Part shown: positions 52,933 to 64,000 of the stretch, piece after piece
Position numbering within the stretch: the stretch's first letter is position 1
Layout of the letters: each line of letters opens with the position of its first letter
Assembly: GCA_019722365.1 (NCBI GenBank)
Contig: JADFUC010000208.1
Coordinates: 62,001-126,000 of the forward strand
Origin: Lithospermum erythrorhizon
Taxonomy: Eukaryota; Streptophyta; Magnoliopsida; Boraginales; Boraginaceae
Length of the DNA: 64,000 nt
Direction of reading: 5' to 3'
The notes under the pieces: generated by a model
What the model saw: the letters and a program-made list of their open reading frames with translations, nothing else
Database searches by the model: none
Told to the model about the DNA's origin: nothing
Program-made: the position numbers and the translations under genes

Positions 52933-55900
52933 TCACAAGAGAAGCCTTCGAATATCACTGAAGTTTGAACGCAGAGCAGCGAGGAAAGCACCTGCACATG
53001 ACATACAGAACAGAACAATATCAACCTGTTAGAACATGGAAGTTGCATACATATGATCTACTCCAGAATAGGGTTATACTGATCATGAGCCAAGATATGA
53101 TGGCCCACTGATTAATATTTAATGATTCTGTTACATTAAATACATGGAGTGATCAAATTTTGCACAAATTACCTCCAACTCTTCCCTCAAAAACTCGCTG
53201 ATCTGCAGATAATGTTAAACACATTTTTGTAACTACGGCAGCCTTCTCGACTCCTGCAGGTGGGGAAGGCATAAACAATTAGCAAAGAGTACCTAGTCAA
53301 TTTGCAGACAAGAACAACAAAATGGGTTCCTCACCATCAGCACCTGCAACTGGCTCAACAACTTGATTCCCCCTACCAACTGCAAGGATACCGGCCTGCA
53401 GAAGAGAGTAACCAGATCTTCAACAAAGATAACATATCATCTCATACTCACAATATAAATGGACTACCCTACCAGAATCCAGATTTTGCTTTACCAAAAA
53501 TTCAAGAAAGTCTTATTTAGCTGTTCCTCATCAGTTCATATTATAATATCAACTTGTTGGTAAATAGACAGTAAGACAACCTAAGTGTCGAATGATTGTT
53601 TTCCCTTATATTATAGAATTGGAAATATGTAGGATATTTTTGCTAGAATTATGAACACAGACACATGAGAAACAAGGGTGAGCAAGTGTGAAAGAAGGAG
53701 AGAAAGACCTGTGGTGGGTTTATGATTGCACAAAAACGATCCACTGGAAACATTCCCAAGTTCGAAATGCTGCAATAGAGTCAAAGGCCACAATGCTTAA
53801 AGAAGATGTCAGTAAATGGAGGACAAATTCAGGTACACCGAAGATTTACCTGAAAGTGCCACCTTGGAACTCCTGTGGTTTAAGCTTTCCTGTCCGTGCC
53901 TTTTCAGCAAGTTCCTTCACCTTCATGTTCAAAAACCAAAATTCTGAAGATAGTACTTATACAGTTCTACTCATACAATTCTAGTTGTTCTATAGTAGGT
54001 TCCATTCATATCTGTAACCTTAAATCTACTACGTGTTTTATGTTATTTCCATTTGACCCGAAAAAAAAGGAAATACAATTCCAATTGACATCAAAACACA
54101 TGTTCCTACTTGACCTTCTTTTGGAGAAAAAAATTCTGATGTATTAAAACGAAGATATGAAGTGACGAGTTAGAGACAACTGGGAACTATAATACCTCTG
54201 AGGAAATTGAAGATATTGATTTCTGATCTGCATTCCTTATGATTGGAGTCATTAGTCCCTACAACCAAGAGTTCACAATAATAAGGCCATTCTGCACTTC
54301 AGCTAGAAAAGAAAAGAGCACCACCTCATCTGGTTACCTTCTCAGTAGCTACGGCAATTGATATGTCAACCGAATCACATAAAACTGATTCACCTTTTTC
54401 TACATCCCAGTATGCTGCAAGAAGGTGTAAATGGGAACTTTCAGTATATGAAATGAATTTTAAAAGATATTTTGCAAACCATCTCATTAATCCAAAATCA
54501 GGTCTCCATAAGAAAACTTCTATAATCAGCCTAGACAAATGAATTGTAATGACCAACACTGGACATGCAAATCACTTTATAGTTATTTGTATCTCATCCA
54601 TGATAAGAAATGACAACAAAATCATGATTGTGCTTCAATTATAAAAAATATCACGTTTCGTGAGGTGAACAAAACAGAGATTTCATTCGCCAATCAAATT
54701 TAAATTTGAACTTCTTATCTGACCAAAAATGTTAGGCAAGGTGGCATATTTAATGAAAGACCGCTTATGCAGCCTTATATTTTTCTAGTAAAAACTTATT
54801 ACAGTCCAAGCATGCAAGTAAATATGTCACTCAACAGAATTCTTCAGGCTGGGAAAGTTGAACGGTAATAATTTACCATTTGCCTCTGGCACACTCTTTA
54901 GAGCAGCTGCAACAACTTTTATGACAATGTCATTCACTGAAACTTTTGTATCAAATTTATCTGTGAATCAAGAATGCAATGAGAAAAGCTAAAATAGTGC
55001 TACAGATATAGAAGACAAAGTACATAAATTACTTCAATCTCGTATACCTTTAAGTTCTTTTCTGAAAGATAGAAGAGGATCTAGTATGACATCTGCAGGA
55101 GGGCATAAAAGCATTTAAAATACTTAACATCATATTCTAATAACAGTAGCCAGTGAAAGATAATGGAACCTGAGGACAAATATAAATGAGGTGTAAATTG
55201 CTTTGATTCCAAAAGTCGAGCAGCAATCACCTGCAGAACAAGTTGAGGTCATCATCCCACTGTGATTAAAATTAAACAGAAGCCAATCTGCCATACTACC
55301 ACAGAAGACCTTATAGAAAATGTCTAATACATTACACATCACTAGAATGGTTACTAGTAGCAAGTCTTTCTTTGTTCTTTGTTCTTCCCCTCTTATCTAT
55401 CTCAAAAATTCATTTTTTATTACAAGGGTCATTGGCTTCATTAACAATCATATCATGTAACACAGAAATGTGAATGATGTCTCCATATCATATATTGCTA
55501 GATCTATCAGTGCACTAAACTGGAGCATATAAAGGGTGATACGTGTGCATCTTTAAAATCTAAATGAATTACCTATAAATATCATAATTGATATTGACAA
55601 CAAATATCCCTCTGCAGTTCTTTTTAATTGGGGAGATACCTTGCGAATTTGACTATTTGGGAGATCCTCATATGAATCTGTTCTCTGTAAGTCAGCTCTT
55701 GATGCCGCTGGTGGAGAAATTTGTTTCTGGTCCTGAAGAGATTGATGATTTGCTTCTTTGGACAAAGAGGTTTTCTTAGATGCTTTACCAGATTTTATTG
55801 CATCTAAAACATCTCCTTTTAAGAGGGTACCACGGGGCCCAGATGCATTTATCGACGATGCATCCAAACCATGTTCACTGATTATCATCTTTGCAGCTGG

Positions 55901-58900
55901 GCTAATTCTAATGAACCCGGGTTTTAGGCCTTTCATATCTTTGGCCACATCTTTTCCAAGATCATTATGTATTGGCTTTTCCTCTTTCACAGAAAAATCA
56001 CCACTAACGGAAGATTTCACGGCTTCAATATCATTTGCATCCTCGACCTTCACCAGTAGACAGCAATCAGACTACCAGACTATCATACCAAGGTTGTGCT
56101 CAAGTGGATCGACTTAAGAACAAGGTTTATAAATTCGAAGCATCCTTAAAAGTGGTTAGAATACACCAATCAAATGGTGAATATGAAATCTATCCATTTT
56201 TTCTAATGAACTTTCTTTATATAATTGAAGTTAATTTCAAATAACTACTTAAAGAAGTCATTTCAAATTCTCACATTCCAAGTTCAGTAATCCAAATGCA
56301 ATCTCAAAGATTTGATTAAAATGAATGTGCAACTTCAAAATATTTACAATAAAATAAACAGGTATACATCTATTGGTTCCTTTTTTTAGTACTCTTATTA
56401 TACTTTCTAGCCCCTCTCTATATCTCTTCTTTTCAGGAGAGAAAGGGGGTTACCATTCAACTGTTCAGGTATTATTCACGTACCGTTATAGCAATTGGTC
56501 CTCCAACAGCCACATCTTTTGTTCCTTCAGGAGTTAGTATTTTTGCAAGATATCTGCCACCGAAATATGGAAATTAGAAAGAAAAAAAAAGACACAAAAG
56601 CTTAATCGGCTATCAAAGTTCCACCAATATTTTTTATTCGAAGGAGAATTTTAGAACTCCTTCAATGTAAAAACCATTACTAAACTTAAAGTAATTTCCA
56701 CATTTAAATGAAATTGCCTGATCGAATTAAAAAATCACTGCTTCATCATCAAAGTATGTTTTGCAGGAAAAATCAATAGGCGATGTGAAATCTCCTAAAG
56801 TTTTGAGGTTGCACAATACTCTCTGGTGTGCCTGCTTTAGTATTCTTGTAAGGAATAGAGATTACCCCTCTTCAAGACTCTCAAATTCAAGGGTTGCCTT
56901 GTCCGTCTCTATCTCACCAAGAACATCCCCGACCTCAATCTGAAAAATTGAAATTGAAAGAGGAAAACGGCAGGATGAAGTCATGCAGTGTCAGATGTAC
57001 ACAAAATCCATCCAAGCGAAATTCTACAGATGGAATATCTTCCATTCATCCAAGACTGACCTTATCACCTTCCTTCTTCCTCCATGTAGCAATGTTGCCG
57101 TGGCTCTGAAACAGAAAGAAACAATATCTAGCCTCAAGAGAAAGCACAAAGGGGTTCGAATGGGAGCAAAGGAGAATAGCATAAACTCACCATTGTCGGG
57201 GACAATGCTGGCATGCCAATAACAATATGAGGAGGAAGTTGTGATGCATTTATCTTTGCTGAACTTGGTTCCTGTACCTTCTCTTCTTTGGTAGTTGATT
57301 GAGAAGACATTGCATCACTACTTTCAAAATTATCAACAGGGACACTAACATTTTTTAAATCATCTTGTTCCTCAACCTAGGAAAGCAGCTGGTAAGTCAG
57401 TATATCATGCTCACCAGTGTAAACTATGTTACAGAAAAAGAGTATTGTAAAGCCCAAACACTTAATTAGTAGTCCACCTTAGATTATGGGGACAAAGTAT
57501 TGCATGAGAGTGAAGCACATAGACATTATTCAACTATAAAGGGCATCTGGACACCGTATGACATGATGGAAATTATTTGCATATATGAAAAGAACTCAAG
57601 AGGTGATGGCTAAGCATTCTAGATACGCTTTTATTTATTGAAGACTAGTAAGTATTTATATTTCAAACATTTAAACCGAGATAATAAATAAAGTAATTAA
57701 CTATTTACATAAATTTATAAATTATACTTTTGATTTATATTATAATTAAATTTTATTAATAGTTATATGATCCACTTATAATTTTTTAATAATATAATTT
57801 TAATAATAGATTTAAAAATTTGTTCTGTCTCTTTCTTAAATTTTGAGGTTTAATAAAAAAAATTCATTATGTAATTTTTATTTATTGTTAGATTACATCA
57901 CTTTTCTCTTTTAATTAAAATGCACCTTATGTTTATTTTATTTACTTATTAGAAATGCTCATTACCGATTAATTAGTAGTATAAATTTATTGTAGTTTCT
58001 TATTGATTTTATTTATGTCTTCGTTTAAATATTTTGTTGATGATTGAGCAATAATATTTTCGTCGAGAATAATATCAATACTGCTTTATGAAATTCTCTC
58101 AATTTAGCCAAGCAAAAACGATCAGAAAATTAGCATTAGATGTCGCTTGTTGAATGTGAAATACTCAGAGATAAATTATTGAAAATCAATTGAATAAATG
58201 ACATACTTTTTAAAAGAAAGCATATTTTGTCGCGATAATGTTTTTAATAAAAAATTAAACCTCAATAGTATATAGTATATATGTAATTAATATTATTTGA
58301 TATGGAAATTTTTAGAATTTTGATATAAATAACAACTTTAATATAAAATATCATAAGAAGTCATTCAAATAGAAGATGAGAATCACAGGTTATGCATTAG
58401 TGTTCGTGATAAAGTGAATTATATACCATAATATGTATTTTTTATACTATAATATCGGAAGTAAATTATGTTTTAATATAGGTGAAAGCCCAATATAAAT
58501 ATTATTATGATAATGTCTCTCTTATTTGGATTTTACTAGTACTAATCAATATTAAATAGTGAAAATTAATTTTTTTTAATTTTCTTTCATATATTGAATT
58601 CAACTTTAATTCTTTATTAAATGCAGTTTATAGATAAAAATATTTTTATTTGAAGCACAAAACTAACATGTTATATATCATTTACTAATAAAAAAATTAA
58701 ATAAAATATCCAAATCTATTAAATTTCTGAAATAAAAAAATTAAATGATTGTCATGCTTGGTTTAAGTGTTCCCAAATTAATGAACTTTTAAGCCATTGA
58801 TAAGCATAATATTAGTTTGAATGGAAATTTAATGTCAATATTAAAAGTACGTGAAAATAATTATTATTTGATAATTTTAAAATATTATCTGATATAAATA

Positions 58901-61900
58901 AAATATTTAAATTTAACGTTTAATGCATAAAAATCAAATTTGAAACCTTAATAATCTGTGGGGATGAATGGGTATTAGATAGCTGAACCACTTTTTTTAT
59001 TTGATTGTTGAAATGTAATATAAAGGAATAAAAAAATTGTTAGATTTAGCTTTGTGATCTTGAGACACAATTTAAATAGTATATATTAAAAGCGAATCTA
59101 TAATATAAATACATATTATTTTTTTATCAATTTGTGAATTCATGGTGAAAATTTATAAAGTTTGACCTTGAAATAGTGAAATAGGACAATCTTTTTGGGA
59201 TGAAGAAGTCTGCAATGTCATTACTCCTCCGTTTCATAGCGTGATTTACTTATTTTTTATGATAAAAATTTAAAAAAAATCAAACCACGATATTATCAAC
59301 GTAATACATGATTTGCCATTGTTATGATAAAATTTAAAAAAGCAAAAGAAAACGATATTATATGAAATGACTTTTATCTGTTGGTAAATATGTTATTATT
59401 TTATATAATTGGACGAAGATGTTAATAATGAACATATCATATTAGCATTTTTTAGCGAAATTTAGTGCTTATTAATTATTGAATTTTTTTAATTGAATTC
59501 ATTATAAAGTCATTTTTAAATTTCAGAGCTTGTATTTTTTAAAATAGATAATATTATAATAAGGGTAATATAATAATTAGTAGTGAAAGGAAAAGCAGGT
59601 CCTTTGGCTTTTTTATAAGTGGAGAGGATGGAGGGGGATAAATCTGTCACAGTCAAGAACCTTGGGAGGATTAGTATTTTAAAAACAATTGTTTAAGATA
59701 TCAGCTTAGTCCAAATAAATTCTCATGTAAAAAAACATAGACAAGGTCTGTAGAGCAGTGTTACCGTGATGGCTATAGGTTTTCCCACTGGTACATCCTT
59801 CGAGCCATCAGGAACTAATATCTTAGCCAGAAACCTGCAAACAACCAAAATGCAAACTGACGGAGGTAATCATGCAGAATAAGTTCATAACTTCTTATAC
59901 ATAATACATACCGCACCATATTCCTAAAAGAAGGAGAACGGAACATTTGAACGTAATTCAAAAGGCAAGGTAAAAGACAGATCATTGACCCTTCAAACAG
60001 AACCCCATCAGAAGAAACTTAGAAGAGAGAAAAATTGGGCCAGACGCCAGTATTCTACGAGGTGTGTGGATAACCATAATAAATAACATAAAATTTGCAA
60101 TGTTACTATTGACTCATAAAAATACATGAAATTTTTGCCAGCGATATTGTTAATATGGACATCTAATGTCATCCCAATTTTTCGAAATAAGAAGCAGAAA
60201 ATTGTAAAACAGAGAAGAGGTCTGCAAATACCCGTCCTCAACAGACTCATACTCAAGGGTGGCCTTGTCCGTCTCTATCTCACATAGCACATCTCCTGCA
60301 GCAATCTGGATAGGATAGAAAAAAGAGGCAAAATCATCATTAAGCTTACTTAGAATCTAACTGAGATGAATGGATTTATATCTAAGAGACTTCTAAGTAA
60401 CCTCGACTAATCATCCACACAAAAAAAAATCACCTTGTCCCCTTCTTTCTTCAACCACTTTGCAATATTTCCTTGGCTCTGTATAAGCATAAAAAACACG
60501 ACCTCATCAGAACTACTAGAACAGAAACTAATCCAAAATGCTATTGAATAGCTTACCATTGTGGGAGACAAAGCTGGCATTGATAAAACTGTTTGGGGAG
60601 GGTCTGCATTAACAATTAACTCGATCAAAATCCACAATATATCAATTCACACATCAGAACAGAACATTCAACTACATGTGCAAGAAAGGTAGCTAGCGTA
60701 AAAGGTACCATTAACCTATAAAGGCTAAATAGTGGAAAGGATAATTTATTGATACTTATCTAAAAACTAATTTATGAGGTATAATCCTGAAAAGACCCAT
60801 CATTATTCAGGAGATAATGGTGAAAACATTTTGCTAGTTTACAAAGTCAAGAAAATAGTCTTACCTGCGGATGAAAAATGTCTCACACCTAGCAACTGCA
60901 ACAAAAAAGTCATTATATATAATTAAACTGAAAACAAATTATGAGAGTATTTCAATAAAATTAATCTGCTGGCAAAAATGAGACATGATTATCTACTAAC
61001 CTTTAGGTGGGAGGACTGACTACAAGCTTCATGAGAAACAAAATAATGTGAATGCCTGAAAAATAATTTATGATAGTTAAAGCTTGGTAGATCTATACAT
61101 ACATGGGTGCATGAGCAAATTAATGCTAATAATTCAGTCAGACATAATGGCATGTAATTTATTTTAAACCCTAATGTAAAGTTGGTGACAGTGAAATACT
61201 GGTCAAAGAACATAGTAATACCTACAACATGAACAATTTAAAATAGTTGGGTCTGTGTTGAACATGACACCTAAGCCATTTCTTCATGTTCAAAATTTGA
61301 ACATTCTTCCAGGGAATCCAGGCTCAGAATCCTATAGTGCCTAGGTGGGTGTGTCTGTGTACACATGACTGCCTAAATATTTAAGGGGGGGTATTATTAC
61401 AAGAGTTACACCATGTACAAAGTTTGATGAGCTGGTTATTATCGTAAATAACATAAAAGGTGAAGTCTTTACTGATATACAAGCAGGGATAACCAACACT
61501 TCAAAAAGAAAATAACATCATTTTAAAGATAATAATATGTATTTACATTCAACTAAGTGAATCAATCACAAATCCAGACTATATGATCAACGAAAATAAG
61601 CTAACCTCGGTAAGCTAGCTTCAACATCCGGAAAGAAGTACGGAGACCTGCAACGCCAACACAAATAAGTGGGTTATGTAAACTTCAAGATTCTGTGAAA
61701 ATATTTCATTTAACCACTACAATTAATTAATTTATTAAGTATACAGGGCTGGTATCAGGTCAATTAAATATATATTTAAATGGTCATATACATTGTGATA
61801 AGATTAAAGAAAGGAGAATATATCAGATTGAATGGAGAAATGAATGATAGGAAACGATTTTCCAATGCCGTCCTATATAGGTCTCATTAGAAGCCCCCAT

Positions 61901-63072
61901 TATCGTTATAATAAGGACAACTACCATGTAGACATATATTAGAAAGAATAAATACTTACTGATACCACCTTGAACCTGATTAAGATTCAATAATAGAATC
62001 TTTATAAAACACAAACCAATTAACTAAAAACAAAAACAAATCATTTACATGCACAACAACAAAAGAAGAATTACATCCAGAGACTAAACATATTGACATA
62101 TTACAAAGAAACGAAGAAAAAAAAATGGCTGAAATGATCAGCGTGTAAATAATTGACTCTCTCCATATCATACTAAAGGTAGATTTCTACTTAATAGGAT
62201 CAGTTTAAATGTCATTTATAGCTCATAATATAGTTTCATTTCATTATTCTGCTCATATAAAATTTAAATAAAAATACATTAAAAAGAAACTACATTGATC
62301 GAAATAATGAATGGTTAAATAATTGACTTTCTCCATATCATACGAAAAGGTAAACTGCAACTTACTACAATAAATTCAAATACCACTAATAGTGATAATA
62401 AAGTTGCATATGCTCGTACGAAATTAAAAAATAATAATCTAAATGATCAATGCTTAAATAACTGATTTTCTCCTAATCATACGGAATGAAAATATCTCCT
62501 ACTAAAACAAATTCAAATACCACTAATAGCTCATAATAAAGTTGCATGTGCTCATACGAAATTAAAAAATAATAATCCAAATGATCAATGCTTAAATAAC
62601 TGATTTTCTCCTAATCATAGGAAATTAAAAATATGATAATCGAAATGATCGTTAAATAATTGATTTTCTCCTAATCATACGAAATTGAAATATGTCCTAA
62701 TAAAATTAATTTCAATATCATTCATAGCTGAGAATAAAGCTGCATTTATTCATGTACTACTACGAAATGAAAAAACAAGGTTACATAATTGAATTCATCC
62801 TAGCATAGGAAATATAAATTCCTAATTACAATAATCAAATAAAACGTCATTAAATTATCTAAATAAAAGTCATTTATATCTGAAATTAAAGAAGCATTTC
62901 ATTAAATTATATGCTAATAAGAAATTGAAAAAAAAAGTTAAATAATAAAAAAATTAAATTAGTACCTCGGGAGCAACCGATATGCTGACGTGGAGGCGGC
63001 GGAGGAGGAGAGGAGACGCGACGGAGATTTAGCGATCGCGAGAAGGCGGAGTCTAACTAACGCCATCATCAT
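52933..63072 (-). CDS. LTA3: Mitochondrial pyruvate dehydrogenase E2, dihydrolipoamide acetyltransferase (LTA3-like) with altered active site
   Basis: E2 carries acetyl groups on lipoyl arms and passes them to CoA at the core of the mitochondrial pyruvate dehydrogenase complex. The 23 exons from high to low are: 62966-63072, 61606-61647, 61001-61055, 60865-60895, 60557-60603, 60434-60478, 60232-60305, 59765-59834, 57191-57376, 57061-57105, 56866-56939, 56484-56553, 55640-56047, 55170-55230, 55048-55092, 54878-54961, 54338-54414, 54196-54258, 53850-53920, 53709-53769, 53335-53395, 53173-53253, 52933-52991. All are in phase, giving about 638 residues; Arabidopsis LTA3 is of similar size. The N-terminus is a basic, serine-rich mitochondrial presequence. 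Two lipoyl domains follow, with lysines in ETDKAT at 123 and 248. The E3-binding domain is at about 328-366 ([15 protein letters not shown]). The catalytic core runs to LRRLLL-type [12 protein letters not shown]. The motif normally written DHRxxDG reads DQRVFEG (610-616): His to Gln, Asp to Glu. Confidence 0.92.
57377..59764. other. Large AT-rich intron of the E2 gene
   Basis: The eighth intron is about 2.4 kb, far larger than the others in this gene. It lies exactly between the exons for lipoyl domain 1 and lipoyl domain 2. It is very AT-rich and has no coding capacity; I see no clear LTR or terminal repeats in it. Confidence 0.7.
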
Positions 63073-63686
63073 GGATCATACGCGAATATTTATTATTATT
63101 ATACGAAAGAGAAACTGGACAAATTTATTGGGACATGTCTCTTCAATTTCAGATTTGATTTTGTTATTTTTACTCTACTTTTTTCATTTTCATAAATTTA
63201 TTTGTTTGTGGTGGATTTTGGAATATTGAGCAGAGAGACTAATGACGAAATGGTAATCAACTTTTTTTAATTAACGTTTTCGTTGTATTATTACTAAAAG
63301 GTTTTGTTCAAACATAAAAATCTACAAAATCTAGAATTAGGAAACAATACAACATTTAAAACAAGTAATCTTCAAAATTACATTTTGGAGCAAGACACCA
63401 TTGAACAGCATAGCATACTAAGATGAAAAAGACCAGTGCTTGCAAGAAAGTAACAAAAAAAGGAGAACATTTCTTCATTTAACATTTTCAGAACTTAGCT
63501 TTCAATTAGCAAATACTGTACTTATGCAACCAATGTACATTTGACTGTTGGGCACCTGAACATTTCCCCTTCTACAATTTGCATCAAGCAAACTGAAAGT
63601 ATACAAACAAAGGAAATGAACAAAGATATATGAAGAGAACAAGAAAACTCTACACATTAACTTATGTTACAAAAGCTACACAAGTA
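63073..63686. other. Intergenic region between two minus-strand genes
   Basis: Contains the E2 promoter and 5' UTR at its left side and the 3' UTR of the glycosyltransferase at its right side. No clear TATA box or other gene. Confidence 0.4.
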
Positions 63687-64000
63687 TTATCCATCCCAAC
63701 CGTCCGTCCGCCAGCTAAACTCTGACTTCCGGTCAGCTATACTCCCGTACAACTCAGCGAACTTCTGCAAGCAATTGCTCCTTATATTGTAATGAACTTG
63801 AGTGTTGCCACTAATCGCGACACCTGAAAACTTAGATGTGTCGATAGCAAATGTCGGTCTTACATACTCTACTGTCTTCGAAGAGCTTGCGTTCGCGTAC
63901 AAATAATTCAACAGGACATCCTCACAGTTAAAGACCTTGTCAACGATTTCCCTGCCTGCTGCAGCTTCCTTGCTCCAGTATCTCTTGAATGCCATGTTGT
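63687..64000 (-). CDS. GT64 (exostosin-like) glycosyltransferase, C-terminal part, cut by window edge
   Basis: The minus strand encodes the last 100 or so residues of a protein and ends WRTDGWDG-stop at 63687. FKRYWSKEAAAGREIVDKVF is followed by NCEDVLLNYLYANASS, YVRPTFAIDTSK and SNCLQKFAELYGS. The NCED block with the downstream conserved tail is typical of the Glyco_transf_64 domain (exostosin-like), in which the Asp-bearing NCED-type motif lies in the catalytic region. Plant members act in the Golgi, some in sphingolipid glycosylation; the exact member cannot be told from this part. The ATG at 63995 is internal, and the rest of the gene lies beyond the window. Confidence 0.75.
   Translation of the reverse strand, partial: NMAFKRYWSKEAAAGREIVDKVFNCEDVLLNYLYANASSSKTVEYVRPTFAIDTSKFSGVAISGNTQVHYNIRSNCLQKFAELYGSIADRKSEFSWRTDGWDG

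Noticed and set aside
52933..63072. E2 gene as a pseudogene because of the changed active site
   Set aside because: All 23 exons are in phase with intact splice sites and no stops; two substitutions alone do not make it a pseudogene.

Overview
This is nuclear DNA from a flowering plant, almost certainly a eudicot. The evidence is AT-rich sequence, many short GT-AG introns, plant-type gene families (PDR transporter, plant E2 of pyruvate dehydrogenase, CDC48C) and four LTR retroelements or fragments of the Tat, Copia and miniature types. The sequence does not fix the species. No bacterial operons, CRISPR arrays or phage features are present.

Layout. 2097-7733 (+) is a 16-exon PDR/ABCG transporter whose reading frame is open but which lacks the whole second nucleotide-binding domain. 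A decayed last exon of a second PDR copy follows at about 8070-8200. 8547-9441 (-) is a small coiled-coil RAB6-interacting-golgin-like (DUF662) gene. 10301-20504 is a dead Ty3/Gypsy element of the Tat lineage with two RNase H domains and a long antisense ORF in its 3' part. A 315-bp MITE with long terminal inverted repeats follows at 20779-21093. 21467-25598 (+) is a five-exon gene for a plant coiled-coil protein of unknown function. 25.6-28.5 kb is intergenic, with a tRNA-like unit and several short repeats. 28513-30600 holds a small secreted-protein-like ORF split by a 1.6-kb LTR element with a visible 5-bp target duplication. 31068-34108 is a decayed antisense Copia copy. 35207-36702 (-) is a METTL13-type methyltransferase with an apparent frameshift near its 5' end beside a G-rich tract. 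37.4-39.4 kb holds AT-rich repeats and an orphan Copia LTR with an initiator-Met primer site. 39430-44780 (+) is CDC48C, a double-AAA ATPase. 45436 to about 51770 is a second, very decayed antisense Copia element. 52933-63072 (-) is a 23-exon mitochondrial dihydrolipoamide acetyltransferase (LTA3-like E2) whose catalytic His and Asp are replaced. The window ends inside a GT64 glycosyltransferase gene (-).

The host genes are unrelated housekeeping or transport genes and do not form a pathway cluster. The most notable points are the one-NBD PDR transporter, the E2 subunit with an altered active site, the in-frame split of a secreted-protein ORF by a miniature LTR element, and the antisense ORF of the Tat element. 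Exon boundaries were assigned by eye from splice consensus, frame and family similarity; no search or alignment program was run.
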